Shown here one piece after another: positions 37,862 to 49,715 of a stretch of DNA of 64,000 nt (position 1 is the stretch's first letter; each line of letters opens with the position of its first letter). The translations under genes and the position numbers were made by a program. Source of the DNA: Beta vulgaris subsp. vulgaris (Eukaryota; Streptophyta; Magnoliopsida; Caryophyllales; Amaranthaceae); the NCBI RefSeq assembly GCF_026745355.1, contig NC_079204.1, positions 49,732,285-49,796,284 of the forward strand. The letters run 5' to 3'. The notes beneath the pieces are model-generated. The model saw nothing but the letters and a program-made list of their open reading frames with translations, had not been told where the DNA came from and did not search any database.

Positions 37862-39127
37862 AGAAAAGAGAAAGGAAATGCTGGCCAGAGTTATAACAGC
37901 TTCTAGTCACCCAAATTTACACCACATGATATCATTATCTAAAGCTCCATCTGTGAAAATATTATCAAACTCATAAGTACATATAAAACCCTTCTACTTC
38001 GGATTTGGGAGAAAATCACAGAGAAAAGTGAAAAGCAAACACATGAAACTGTTGCTATCCACACATACAAATATCACCGAAACAAAGAGATCCAACAATT
38101 CTTTCAAGTAAAAAACGAACTTGAGTATATTCCACAGCATCGATTAATAGAAAATTAAGTTAAATGAACCAATATAACCAAGTTTCAGACAACAAAATCA
38201 GTAGATAAAGCTCTGGAATCAAAGAACAGCTTCTTGATTGAACTTGAAACAAACTCGAAAAGACGATCCACCATCAAAAGAGAAGCCAACCAGATATTCA
38301 CGCAACAAATTAATCAACCAAGAGCATTCAACATAAGCAAAAAGACCCCTCTTGCAGCAAATTTAGTAGCTCGTTGACAGCAAGATGGTAATCAAAAGTA
38401 CACATGTAAGATAAGTCTCAGGACTCAGGGTTCAACTTCAATTTCTTACTAATTTGATAGAATTGAGGATGTGGGTCACATGCAATAGTTTCTAATGGAT
38501 CTATAATGTTACTTAGATGTTCAAATTTGATTCATCCGTGTGAACAATAGTCTCTAATAAGCAAAAATCACTATTCCTAATCTTTCAGATAAAATCTTAC
38601 ACCACATACTTAATTCTATATATGAAGAACAAAATCCAAAACAAGGGTTTTTTTAATCACAAAACCAATTTTATTGTCCAAAATAAAACATGGGTTTTAA
38701 TCCGTACTTTCAGCAAGTTGAGACACTCAACATACATTACAAAACAAAATAAAACAAAAAAAATAAATCAACAGAAACTTCTGATTTTCCGAGGTTTTAT
38801 CTACAGAAACAAAGTCAAAAGAGTAGAACAAAAAAAAACCCACATCAAAAATAAACAAAAAAAACACAACCCATTTAACAGAAATTATTAGGGTATAATA
38901 TATAAACTTACAATAAACAATAAAAATCACAAACATGCAAGTTAAGCAAAAAGAACAAATCAAACCCATTACCCCAAAAGAAAAAATTGCTCAATAATAA
39001 AAAGAAAGAAAACCAAAATACAAAGTTAAAGAAGCATAATATTATCAGAAACAAATTACCCAACTAAAAAAAATGATCAATATCTAAAAATCAAGATTAA
39101 AGAAAAATAGAAGGAAGAAAAAAGTTC
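37862..39127 (-). other. Intron between the leader exon and coding exon of the CCCH gene
   Basis: On the minus strand a donor AAAAAG|GTGAAC (near 39128) and an acceptor TTTTCTAG|TCC (near 37861) define an AT-rich intron of about 1.27 kb. No coding sequence was seen inside. Confidence 0.6.
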
Positions 39128-39405
39128 ACCTTTTTATTTAATCTTTTTCTACTGCAGCAACTAGAGAAAACCCAAATGAGTAAAGAAGGGAGGAGAGAGA
39201 AAGTGAATAGAGAGAAGTTAAGAGTTCAGAGATCTACTTGAAGAAGAAGAAGAAGAGGAGAGAGAAAGAGTTGAGAGAGTTCAGAGATCTAGTGGAAGAA
39301 GAGAGAGAAGCAAGAAGAAGGAGAAGAAGAAAAAAATGAAAAAGTTGTGAGTAGAAAAAAAGGAGAAGAGCGCTTCTTTTCTTTCTCTCATTCACCATTT
39401 CCTAT
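39128..39405 (-). promoter_or_regulatory. Probable 5' leader exon and promoter region of the CCCH gene
   Basis: On the minus strand this is a long CT-rich stretch (TCTTCTTCTT, CTCTCTC runs), typical of plant 5' leaders, ending at the donor near 39128. Intron-containing leaders are common in this gene family. The exact transcription start is not visible. Confidence 0.5.
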
Positions 39406-39409
39406 GAAC

Positions 39410-40420
39410 GGAGGGCTTTTTTAAAAAAAAAATATTTTAGGGGAATAAAAAAATTAGTACAGTTTTTTTAAAAGATTTTTAGAAAAGAAATGAATTTTAT
39501 TGAATAATGGTTTATGTCTGTCCAATAGAATTAAGGGGACATAATAGTTAAATTAAATTGATAAGCACGTATGCGGTTTGTCGTCGCTATCCTGGCTTAG
39601 TAATCTAATGTGATTATGTGTATATTATTAGGTTGTACCTACCAATTGTCGCATGCCATGTATTGGCAAAGGTGGAGGTGTGTGTGTGTATGTGTGTTGG
39701 GTTCTTTTGGGTATTGGAACTGAATTTTTGACAAAGGTAAAAGTGGACATGGAGAGGAGAGTACGGATTTACTCCGAGTGGAAATGAAAAAGTAAAGAAA
39801 TCATATTTCATAGGTAAGAAACCTAAATATAATAGAGTAAGTAATGGGATTATAAATTTATGCTTATTTTAAATCGAGTCTTTTGCAGGTGTATTTTACA
39901 TTTGAGTTGAGCTTGTTACGAGTTGGATTCATTCGAGTTTTAGTTTTGGTTTCGATGGATGATCAAATTAGGTTGGGTAACAATCAAGTTGTAGGATCAA
40001 ATATCTTATCTGAAAATCCATTCGGTTCAGTGGTTATCAAGTCAAGTTAACCTTTGTTCTTTGAGTTTTTTCGATGTCGCGTTTAAATTAGATGTTGTAT
40101 TAAATATGGTTTAACACTTGGATCTTCGACGTTTACGAGATTTTCTCATTCGTATTCATGTGATTTATATGTTTCGATTTTTCATTCGTTTGCGTGTTTC
40201 GATTTTCATTCGTTTTTTTTTCATTTTTCATTCATTTTTTTCCATTGCTTTAAAGTACAATTCTCGAGCTTTTTCGAGCCGAAGTTTGCGAACCTTCTCG
40301 AGCGAGCCCACGTTTTTTTTCCGAGCTCGGTCCTTCTCAATCTCGAGTCAAGCCGAGCCTAGCCAGGTTCGGTCTCGGCTCGTTAACACCCCCAGTAACA
40401 CTATTAACAAATTATGTATT
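39410..40420. other. Intergenic stretch, decayed GC-rich repeat end
   Basis: No gene is supported. Near 40260-40395 the sequence carries repeated CGAGC / GAGCCGAG motifs and ends GGCTCGTTAACACCCCC, resembling one end of a small hAT-like element (TAGGGGTGTTAACGAGCC type). The opposite end was not found with confidence. Confidence 0.35.
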
Positions 40421-40424
40421 ATAA

Positions 40425-40770
40425 GGCTATGTTTAGTTCACCTGAAATTTTCTGATCTGAACTGATCTGATCTGATCTGAACTTATTTTTTCTGATCTGA
40501 TCTGATCTGATCTGAACTGATCTGATTACAAGATCTTATCTTTTAGATTTTTCTCAATATATAAGAAAAAAATAGTCATGTGGGGTCTTGTTTGATTCGT
40601 CTCAATGAGTACTTTATTAATATTCAATTATTAGAATTTTTACTATTATGTTATGAAAGATATAATGATTTTTAAATATAAGCAAAATCTGAACTGATCT
40701 GAACTTATTTTTTCTGATCTGATCTGATTAGATCTGAAATAAGCAAAAATAAGGTGAACTGAACATAGCC
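40425..40770. mobile_element. Tourist-like MITE containing a Stowaway-derived segment
   Basis: Ends GGCTATGTTTAGTTCACCT and, inverted, GGCTATGTTCAGTTCACCT, flanked by TAA on both sides; 346 bp. Both arms are built from repeated CTGATCTGAA units. The middle (about 40535-40685) matches the interior of the Stowaway copy at 17863-18116 (TTAGATTTTTCTCAATATAT, GTCATGTGGGGTCTTGTTTG) but lacks Stowaway ends. Confidence 0.8.
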
Positions 40771-40869
40771 TAAGTATAGCAAGAGTAATAATAACAATAA
40801 ATAATTATTAGTTGTAGACACGTACATAATCGTGTCTCTCAATTTTAGCACTTGATCATGATACATACT

Positions 40870-40887
40870 GTAACAATAATAATTATT

Positions 40888-40929
<42 letters not shown>

Positions 40930-40965
40930 GTATAACAATAATAATAGTATAACAATAATAATAGT
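40870..40965. repeat. (AAT)n microsatellite
   Basis: Runs of AAT and ATAACA trinucleotide-like units. Confidence 0.85.
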
Positions 40966-41967
40966 AACAATTTACAATGTGCAATTTATCATTGTTGTTA
41001 TTATTATGTTTCTTATTATTACCACTACTTCCTCATTTATTTAATTGAGAATTTACTTTTGCACATGAATCGAGAAAGGTGTAAAAGGTAGTGAGAACAT
41101 GTAATACCCCAAACCTTAATCTTGTCGTATTAGATACTAATTATGTTCATTAGGTTAATTGTAACCTAAATTTTTTCGTAACCATCATGGTTAATTAAGA
41201 TTATTTTCTAATAGATAGTTACTTTAATTATTTCAAAAGCAATATTTGTTGTGGCAATACTTTATTTACTTATTATAATATGGTGTATAGTTTTAATATT
41301 TTCCTAAAAATGAAAAATTACCGTGACCACACATTTCATATTCTTCCTCGAGTTCCATCTCTTTACTCTCCAAGGCTTCTATAAGACCTTGCTCCCTAAG
41401 TATTCTTCACCATTAAGTCTTCATTAATTTAATGAATTTTTTCTTTCCAAAATCACTATAAATAGTGGGTTAAATTTACCATTTCTCACCCACTTGAAAA
41501 TTACAAACTATAACCACAACATCCATTTACAGCATCAAGTACAAATCTAAATTTCCATTGATGTGTCCTATTCTTGTTGAGTATCCATGAATGGCTCTAA
41601 ATACCCACTCTCTCTTTCCTTTGATTTTAGGTTATCGTACTATTTTTCCCCAATATCTTCTTCTTACATTCCGAATTTGCATATAATTCCTTGATGAAAG
41701 TTGTAGATCTCAAAAACTTATTGAATTTAGACACAAAAAACACTCAATTTGGAGTTGGGATCAAAGAGTTAGACCCTCTGGATGTTTTCTGTTGTTGCTG
41801 TCAATTCTTATACGTCCCTCTTAATTACTTCTTTGTTCTAATCATAATTTCATGAAACCCAAAAATCTATTTATTTGATTAAGAAAGCTATTGATAATTT
41901 GGAGGATGGTTCTTAGAGATTAAGAGATGATGATACTTAAGGAGTAAAGGAAAGGAATTAGCGTATA

Positions 41968-42282
41968 AGGTAACCTTTATGTCTAGTAACCTATATGATT
42001 ACCCGTAAATATTACGTGTAACCTTTATGTCTAGCATTATATGTGATTGCTCGTGTACGTTAAATGTAACCTTTATGTCTAGCATCATATGTGATTGTTC
42101 GTATATGTTAAGTGTAACATTTATGTCTAGCATTATATGTGATTGCTCGTATACGTTAAGTGTAACCTTTGTGTCGATCTAGCGCCCTATATGATTGTCC
42201 GTAAATGTTTTATGTAACCTTTATGTCTAGCCTTACATGTGATTGCTCGTATATATCATGTTTAACATTTTATGTCCAATGA
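41968..42282. repeat. Minisatellite, about six copies of a roughly 49-bp unit
   Basis: Unit begins GTAACCTTTATGTCTAGC and continues ATATGTGATTGCTCGTA. It lies inside the solo LTR. Confidence 0.85.
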
Positions 42283-42405
42283 ATATGTGTATGACCGTGT
42301 GTATATGTATATATGACCATATGATACTAATAATGTAACAATATGCTATATAGTGTGATGTATACGATATCATGAATGTTATATGTAAATTATGAAAGTG
42401 ACATG

Positions 42406-42642
42406 TATCCTATGTATATTATGATTTATGGATGTTGTTCGGGAATATTGATATATGTAAGTTTTATAAAATGTGAATACGTGTATCCTATGTATATTAT
42501 TCATGATTTATGGATGTTGTTCGGGAATATTGATATATGTAAGTTTTATAAAATGTGAATACGTATCCTATGTATATTTATTCATGATTTATGGATGTTG
42601 TTTGGGAATATTGATATATACAAGTTTTATAAAATGTGAATG
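42406..42642. repeat. Minisatellite, three copies of 78-80 bp
   Basis: Unit begins TATCCTATGTATATTAT and includes GGATGTTGTTCGGGAATATT and AAGTTTTATAAAATGTGAAT. Copies start at 42406, 42484 and 42564, inside the solo LTR. Confidence 0.9.
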
Positions 42643-43602
42643 GTTCTACTGGCTTGGAGTTATGAACTGAACTGGTAAATGGGCAAGTTATGGGTGGAGG
42701 AATTTTATTTACGAGGAAAAGGACCAAGAGTGGTCGAATGTTAATGTTCATGTGTCTGTCCAAAATATGTACTTGCCAATGAACTAAGATCACGTAAATG
42801 GTCCTTGCCGATAGACTATTCAATGTTATGTTTTCTGACAGTATTATTGAACAATTACCAAAATGATGTAGTATGTGCCTGTGTGTGAAAATGTTTACGA
42901 ACTAAAACCCTTTTTACAGGCTAGAGTAAAGTTATTGAGTTTTCCACTCATTTTAGGTTACTAGTATGTGTTTTCTTTTTTTCTATTTTATGTAATTATT
43001 CAGGTATTATGAAGATAGCTCAAGTTCAGTTAGGACATGGATGCTCCGGATGGATTATGCTGAAGTGACTCTATACATTTTGGGATTTTTTATCATACTA
43101 TGTATTATGAGTAATCATTATTACTCTAGTTGAGAGTTTGTATATTTTTAGAGACTATTTTAAGACTATTATTTTGGGTCCATAACCAACAGCTTAAGTT
43201 TCGTTTTCGCTGCCAATTATGAGTATTTAAGGTTATGGATTTTCGGGGCGTTACAGAACCAAAGTAAAATTAAGTAAAAAGTGAAAAAGGTGGAGATAAA
43301 TTAAACTTAACAAAGGTAAGAGAAATATGCTAGACCAACACAAGTAGTGATAAAGCGCTCATTATGAGTGGATAATTTGTACCCTCACAATAATTTTATT
43401 TTATCCTGAAAAGTAACCTTTATAAACATGTGATCTCTGTCGAAAAGTAAAAAGTTGCATCTATTTGTGTCTACTCCCAGCTAAGCACGCTTAACTGTGA
43501 AGTAACTAAGGAAATGAGATTTCTAAAAGAAAGATGCATCTTGTTGGAATGAGTAGCCTGCTAAATCCCTTTAAAGCAATCATGATGGCTATTACATACA
43601 CC

Positions 43603-43871
43603 TAGAAGTGATCATGGGTCGGGCCGGGCTGCGGCCAAAAAAATTTTGCCCATTCGTCAGGCCGGGCCGGGCCTAAATTGGGGCCGAATTTTTGTGCCCG
43701 AATCCCGCTATTTCGGGCCTAAATTAGCGGGTTTTTGCGGGCCAAAAAATAGACTAAAAAGTCGTTTTTGGCTTGCCCAAAGCCAAAAAAATACGGGCGG
43801 CTCGGCCCGCGGGCCGAAAAATTCTGCCCAAAAGCGGGTTGGGTTGGGCCAGGCCAAAATGATCACCTCTA
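43603..43871. mobile_element. Non-autonomous hAT MITE with perfect 8-bp target duplication
   Basis: Ends TAGAAGTGATCATGGGTCGG and, inverted, TAGAGGTGATCATTTTGGCC; GGGCC-rich subterminal regions. It is flanked by perfect CATACACC repeats (43595-43602 and 43872-43879). Length 269 bp, no transposase. The same GGGCC-rich end style appears in the larger hAT at 54301-58237. Confidence 0.9.
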
Positions 43872-44135
43872 CATACACCCCCTTTGAGAACAGCAATACC
43901 CTTGTTGCGTCTGAGGACTCCACATATTCGGCCACAGCGACCCGGCCCGTGGGTCTCCCAGCCTGGAAACAAATCACATATATATTCGACACGCAGTCAG
44001 TTATTGTAAAAGCTCGTATTTTTAAGCATGTTTTAAATTAAGTAATTATGTTTATTAGTTTAACTAAGCTTTAATACCTATGAAAAAATTACTTGAGAAA
44101 CTTGATTTTACTATAATTATTTTATTGTGGGTTTT

Positions 44136-45866
44136 TGTAATACCCCATATTTTTAGTATTTATTTAAATAATTAAATATTTATTTTATATTCATTTTCTA
44201 AAATAAATATTTTTAGCAAAGGGTATTTTGTATTTCATCTGATTTTAATTATTTTGGCGGGAGTATGGCGCCAAAATTGGATTTGTTAAACTTTTGGTTT
44301 TAAATCCTAGTCAAAATTATTCAAAAAACCAAAAAAAAAAAAAAAATATTTTTTTTTAGGCCATTATTTTTGACGGGATTGTGAAGTAAATGGGGGAGTT
44401 TTGTTTTCCAAATTTATGATGAAGGTTACAAATCTTGGTTTAATCTCCTAATTTATGGTGAAGGTTACAAACTCTTTAATTTTGAAAATTAAGTACTACT
44501 TATTCTACTCCTATAAATACCCCATACCTTAAGCCATCTTTTCCACACAACAACTTTGAAGAATTCATATTCTTACTTCAAAGTTCTTCTTTCTCTTCCT
44601 ATGTATTAGTTTTATATTTCTTATTCAAGTTTCAATTTTCTTTTGTTAAGAAAAATATTTTCATATTTCTTACTCAAAAATATTATGCTCATGATAGATC
44701 ATTCATGTTTAAATTCATGATTAAGTTCATGTGGTAGATTGCTTGTTGGTTGGCTATGAGAAAGCTCAAGTATAAGAATAAGTGAAGATACTAGTATTAG
44801 TTTGTGCAAGATCAAGGTACGTTATGTAGCTAGATCTTTTAAATTTGGTTTATATGATAAAGTTGTTTATTGATTTTATATGGTTGGATTGGTTTAGAAA
44901 TTTGGTTTGAAATGGTTACAATATTTTATTATTACTCTTGAAAGTGAAAAGAAGGAATGATTTTATCAATCATTTTTATATAGAAGTTTTGTTATCCTTT
45001 TTGGAAAATTAAATTATTTTTACAAGGAAAGGTTGATTGGTTTTTATGAACTTTGAATGTTCAAAAAGTTGTTTATGAGGAAGGAGGTTTATTCATGACT
45101 TACAAGTCATATTATTATTATTTCCGCTTGATTAATATCAAGAGATTCAAAGTCCACTTGTTGGCAATTATAGTTACCCCTTGATATAGCTCCGTGATGG
45201 GATGACTAGCTTGGGGGGTGCACACTTAGCAAAATAGAAGGGGGATAAGAAGAGGAATTGTTTTCAGGATTTTTTTAATCCAAGTTGTTTGGAAAGAGTT
45301 TTTCTTAAAAGGTTATTCTTGAATTATATTCAAGTGTTTGGAAAGAGTTTGTTCTTAAAAGGTTTTCTTGAATTATTATTCAAGTGTTTGGAAAGAGTTT
45401 GTTCTTAAAATGTTATCTTCAATTATTATTAAGTGTTTGAAAATAGTTTATTCGTAAAGAGTTATTCTTGAATTATTGGTGATGGAGTTTCAAAATGAAA
45501 AATTGTTATGAACTAACAAATGTGTTACTTATCTAGTACATTTCATACTCAGTTTTATACTGACGCGTATTTCCTTTTTCCTATTTGGCTTTGCCCTGTT
45601 TACCTTTTTGGTAAGCAGTTTTACAGGTGAATTTTGGATGTGCATGGGAGCATACTAGGAAGGGATCTTCACCTAGATTAGGGTTTTTATTTATATTGAG
45701 TTTTGAGACATATTTTTGGTTAAAAGTCTTCCGCTGCAAGTTATTTTGGTTAGTTAGTAGTTGGTTGCCGAAAGCGTGTTAGTCACGTGGCGGTAATACT
45801 CCTAAATTACTCAAATATTATTTATTAAATTATTTATTTAAAAGTGAGTAATTTGGGGGTGTTACA
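44136..45866. mobile_element. Solo LTR with perfect 5-bp target duplication
   Basis: Starts TGTAATACCCCATATTTTTA and ends TTTGGGGGTGTTACA. It is flanked by GTTTT on both sides (44131-44135 and 45867-45871), the exact outcome of recombination between the two LTRs of one insertion. Length 1,731 bp. Contains a minisatellite at 45283-45475. Confidence 0.85.
45283..45475. repeat. Minisatellite, about four copies of a roughly 60-bp unit
   Basis: Unit is GTTTGGAAAGAGTTTGTTCT followed by TAAAAGGTT and TTGAATTATTATTCAA. It lies inside the solo LTR. Confidence 0.85.
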
Positions 45867-45989
45867 GTTTTATTGAAATGAGTTAATTAATAAAGGATTG
45901 TAAGATTAAAAGAAGAAAAACAACAATCATTTTCTTCACATCTCTTTCGTGTCATCATATGCAAATGCCACATTTAAGCCTTGTTGTCA

Positions 45990-47898
45990 ATGGTTCAAGC
46001 TTCATTAAATGAAATTAAGACCCCAACTCTTTTCTTTCACTCACAACCCTTTTCACCATTCCTCTGTTTCTCTCTCCTCTGTTTTCGTCAATCTGTTTCT
46101 GCAATTTTCTCCAGCATGTAATTTTCTCCTTGTTTCTTCATCAAATATTTTAGATCTCTTCGGGTTATTGAATTTAAGCACAAAAATCGTCCAATTCGGA
46201 GTTCGGAGCAGTGAGTTATGGCCTTTGCAAGTTTGGTCTTGCTGCTGTCATTTTCTTTCGAGGTTCTGCGATTGTTGCTGCAGCTTCGTGGTTGTTGTTG
46301 TTGTTGAGTTTGCTCAGTTTTGAATTCCTTTGGTGGTATAAATTTTGGGTTTAAGTTGTTATTTTATTTCATCAAATATAATATGATTTTTATGTTATTA
46401 ATTGTTAACGATCTTCACAAGTAAAGTTGAACTTTTATTGATTTGTAAAATCAGTTTTGGTTGCAAGATATAATCTTTGAAGCTTAACCCTTTTCATTTA
46501 CCTGTAAAACCTAAAGTTCAGTTTGTTATAAGAGTTGTTAAAGTGAAAGGTTGAATCTTGCCTCTTATTTTAACACATTAGGATATATTTTGAGCTCTAT
46601 AATGCAAGTTTAGATTTCTCCAAAGTTAGTTATTAAAACAGATTTTTGTAAGTAAACTTCTTTATAAATTTGATTGGGGTTATGATTTCACGTCTCCAAA
46701 TCAGTGTAATAATTCCCAAATTAAGGTTAATTAGAGTTAGTATGTGAGATTGATAATGTGAGTTAGGTTGTGGAATGTTGGTTCGCATATAAAGCAAAAG
46801 TAAGTTAGTTTATTTATTCGAATTGTAGTGAGAATGAATATTAATTGTTGTTATTGCTTGGAGGTGATTGTTATGGTTGTTAATTATGCTATTGTTATTG
46901 AGGTGATTATTGTGGAGTTCAATATGGACTTGGAGATCGAGTTTTGATGCTTGGAGGTTTCGTATAATTGTTCTTGAGTTGAGGTAACTTTATGTTCAGC
47001 AAAAATGTATTTTATGTGCCCGTATGTGTGTGTTGTATTTTTATCGAATATCGTTTATAGTCATGGCCATGGTTATAGATGTGTTTATATAAGATAGTTG
47101 TGAATGGTATTGGATGATTATAAAACAACACTCTTGTTCTGTTATTGGAATTGTTCGGATGTGGTTATATTTAAGAAATATGATTTGAGTATGATAATGT
47201 AAAAAGGATTTCGTATTTGTTTTAGCTGGCTTAGCTTATGAATTGAGACGAAAAGTAGGCAAGGTACAGTTGGAGGAAATGATTCGGATATAAGTTCAGT
47301 TAAGACCAGAAAAGGTCGAATATTGTGTTATGTTATATTATGTTAAGTTTCTGCCTATATCTGTCAGCGATTTGTGTTAATTAATTGAGCTACGCCAGCA
47401 ATATATTTTAAGGATGGATTCTTTTCCGAACAATTACCAAGATTGTGTTATGATATGAAAAAAAACATTTAGGAACTAAAATCGTTTTAACGGGCTGAAG
47501 TAGAGTTACTGAGCTTTCCACTCATTTTAGTTTTGTTTTTGTTTTGTATTCTCCTCTGTAATTGCAGGTTCTCGTATTGGAAGCTCAGAGTGGATCAAAG
47601 CGAGAGTTTTGTCGTTGAGTAGTAAATAGATTAGTGATTCATAATTTGAAATTAGAAATATTCAAGTGCTTTATGAATAAAATATTATATTGTTGTGGGA
47701 ATCGAGTAAGATATTATGTAATCTGTTATTGGTTTTGAAGATGATTTATTGTGGGCCCACAACCCACAGGTCCAAGATCGTGTAAATAGGTTATGTTTCC
47801 GCTGCGAGTAAATATTAATTCGAGGTTTATTAGGCGTTGATTGTAATTAGTGAATCTTAAGTGTATTTAGCTAGCAGCTCGGAAGGGCGGGTTGTTAC
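45990..47898. mobile_element. Third, diverged LTR of the TGTAATACCCC family
   Basis: Ends GGGCGGGTTGTTACA at 47898 and shares ordered blocks with the solo LTR at 41100-43255, such as GTTATTGAATTTA, GGAGTTCGGAGCA-like, GAACAATTACCAA and CTTTCCACTCATTTTAG. A clear 5' terminus was not found, so it is truncated or more diverged. A short open frame near 46009-46323 lies inside this non-coding LTR and is not called a gene. Confidence 0.55.
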
Positions 47899-48117
47899 AG
47901 TTATATATATATCCCAAAATCTTCCCCCGCTAGAAGACTAACCTTGGATTAATTATCCACACGATCAGCACGCAGTCGCAGGGTTGCTATGATACCATTT
48001 GTAACATCCTTACCGATACATAGTCGAGTATATCGTCATTAATTTGCATCCAGGGCCAACAACTGTCCTCAATAATCAATACAAAGTTCTTCCGGTGCAT
48101 TTTGTCCTCACTCATAC

Positions 48118-48190
48118 GCACCTCGAGAAACTTCCCTGGAGGTCACGTATCCCTGGACTACTCCCAGTCAAGCACGCTTAATTGTGGATT
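48118..48190 (-). other. 5S-rRNA-like segment inside the TRIM LTR
   Basis: Read on the minus strand, the segment follows the second half of plant 5S rRNA: the AAGCGTGCTTG box A region, a GGAGTAGT block, the GTGACCTCC box C region and the closing GGGAAGTTTCTCGAG-like end. The first part of 5S rRNA is not recognisable. This is the defining feature of Cassandra TRIM elements and may act as an RNA polymerase III promoter. It is not a functional 5S gene. Confidence 0.75.
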
Positions 48191-48669
48191 AACTAAGGAA
48201 ATGAGCTCTCTAAAAGAAAGATGCATATTGTTGGAATGAGTAGCCTACTAAATCCCTTTAAAGCAATCATGAGGGATATCACAGGTTATTAATAAAACCT
48301 TTGTTTGTATTTTCAAAATACTGATTATTGATAAATCAACCCCTATTTAGGTGTTTGATACACTTTGTATTATTAAACTAACTCTTGTTTGCGTATGTAC
48401 ATATGCTGAAATGACAATATTGTCCCTATAAAACATGTGATCTCTGCCAAAAAATAAAAATTGCATCGATTTGTGTCTTATTCAGCTTTTGTCCCCAAAA
48501 GTGCAATTGGTTATCAATAAGAATCCTTTGTTTGTATGTTCAATATATTGATTATTGATAAATCTACCCTTGTTTTTGCGTTGATACACTTGCTATTGTT
48601 AAATCAACCCCTATTTATCCATATGAGTGGACAAATTGTCCACTCACTATGAGCGTTTTATCATTTCTC

Positions 48670-49700
48670 AGACCAACATACCATATAAGAAACAATGATC
48701 AAATATCTCAAGTATATAAAAATAAAAATCCTAAAATGGCAAAAAGATTCAACAAAAACAGAAAACATATATTGTATTAGTGTACTATTACAATATTCTT
48801 ATTGCTACAAGTCTCCATCCGCTCCCTTCGGTTTGTAATTCTAACACCATATTACTGATTAAGTTCACATAGAATTCATGTGACTTTTTGTTTTGGATGA
48901 GAATTGGTTAAGTTTACTTTGAGTTTTAGGCTATGATCAAGAGCAATTCGGAGACAATTTGTATCTATTTCATTTGATTTTTGGATCAAGTTCATATCAT
49001 TGTCACGAGTCCAAGATCGGTCTTGGATCGGATCAATTGGTTATAATAAATTAATTAAAATCAAAGTTGCCTCGTCTAGTGATATATATGGATCATTACA
49101 AACACAAATCACTATTCTATATGGGAAGAGGGGTAGGACACCAAAATATTAGAAATTCTATTTTACCCTCACTACATCTCTATTCCAACTACTTATTTAA
49201 TTAAAAAATAGAAAATGTAAAATAAAAAAACTACCTAATTAATTTTGAAAATAAAAAAGGCATTACAAAAAAGAAACCCATCAACAATTCAAATATCCCT
49301 AATTTATTAGATATAATTAACAATTAATTTAACTTTCTATACATTCTCAAAAAAAAATTCTACTTATTTTCGCACGCATCACGTGTATATAAAGCTAGTA
49401 AACATGTAAGAAAACATAGAAGATCATAATCCTAAATATGGAGTAGTTAGTGAGATTGTAAATTAACATGCAGATCTAAATTAAAATTGAGGAGTTAAAA
49501 TTTAGTAGAGGTGTTTATTTTGAATGATTCGATCAAATGCGGAATTTCGGATATGAGAAAATGGATCTAAATATGAGGGATACCCGAAGTCTCAGAACAG
49601 TGTAATTGGATAATTTGGTTAGTTTTTTTCTTTACATTGCATTCCTTGTGAAACCAAGATTTGTAGCCAAATATAAAAATAAAACATTATTAAAACGATG
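48670..49700. other. AT-rich intergenic stretch
   Basis: No open frame, RNA gene or recognised transposon end seen. Confidence 0.5.
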
Positions 49701-49715
49701 TCGAATTAGAAATGA

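Larger units (their letters stand above)
41100..43255. mobile_element. Solo LTR, TGTAATACCCC type, 2.16 kb
   Basis: Starts TGTAATACCCCAAACC and ends TTTTCGGGGCGTTACA, with matching inverted tips. Flanking pentamers GAACA and GAACC differ at one base. No partner LTR, primer site or polymerase adjoins it. It shares sequence blocks with the third LTR ending at 47898 (for example CTGTTGTTGCTGTC-like, GAACAATTACCA and TTTCCACTCATTTTAG). It contains two minisatellites. The retrotransposon lineage is not identified. Confidence 0.75.
43470..48282 (-). mobile_element. Cassandra-like TRIM retrotransposon (minus strand), split by later insertions
   Basis: Right LTR 47999-48282 (TGTAACATCC ... GATATCACA) is intact. 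The left LTR survives only from about 43470 to 43594 and matches the right one closely (CCCTTTAAAGCAATCATGA). Next to the right LTR is a reversed initiator-methionine primer site (TTGCTATGATACCA, 47983-47996). Next to the left LTR is a reversed purine tract (CCCCCTTT). The interior has no polymerase. GGTTA after the right LTR could be one half of a target duplication. The interior was later invaded by the solo LTR at 44136-45866, the LTR ending at 47898, and a hAT MITE. Confidence 0.65.
43350..48668. mobile_element. Interrupted inverted-repeat element serving as insertion target
   Basis: The left edge GATAAAGCGCTCATTATGAG is matched in inverse by the right edge (CTCACTATGAGCGTTTTATC) near 48665. 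Interior blocks such as CATGTGATCTCTG ... TTTGTGTC occur at both about 43429 and 48436, and a 110-bp block is duplicated at 48284-48390 and 48509-48615. I read this as a MITE with tandem interior repeats, later split by the TRIM and solo-LTR insertions. Confidence 0.4.

Noticed and set aside
40705..40938. Open frame with a polytyrosine run
   Set aside because: It is the translation of the AAT microsatellite.
43646..44041. 131-residue open frame and two opposite-strand frames
   Set aside because: They fall on the GC-rich hAT MITE and the TRIM interior, with no protein similarity.
46009..46323. 104-residue open frame
   Set aside because: It lies inside a diverged LTR and has a low-complexity C-terminus.
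48118..48190. Functional 5S rRNA gene
   Set aside because: Only the later part of the 5S sequence is recognisable, with many changes, and it sits inside an LTR next to a retrotransposon primer site.
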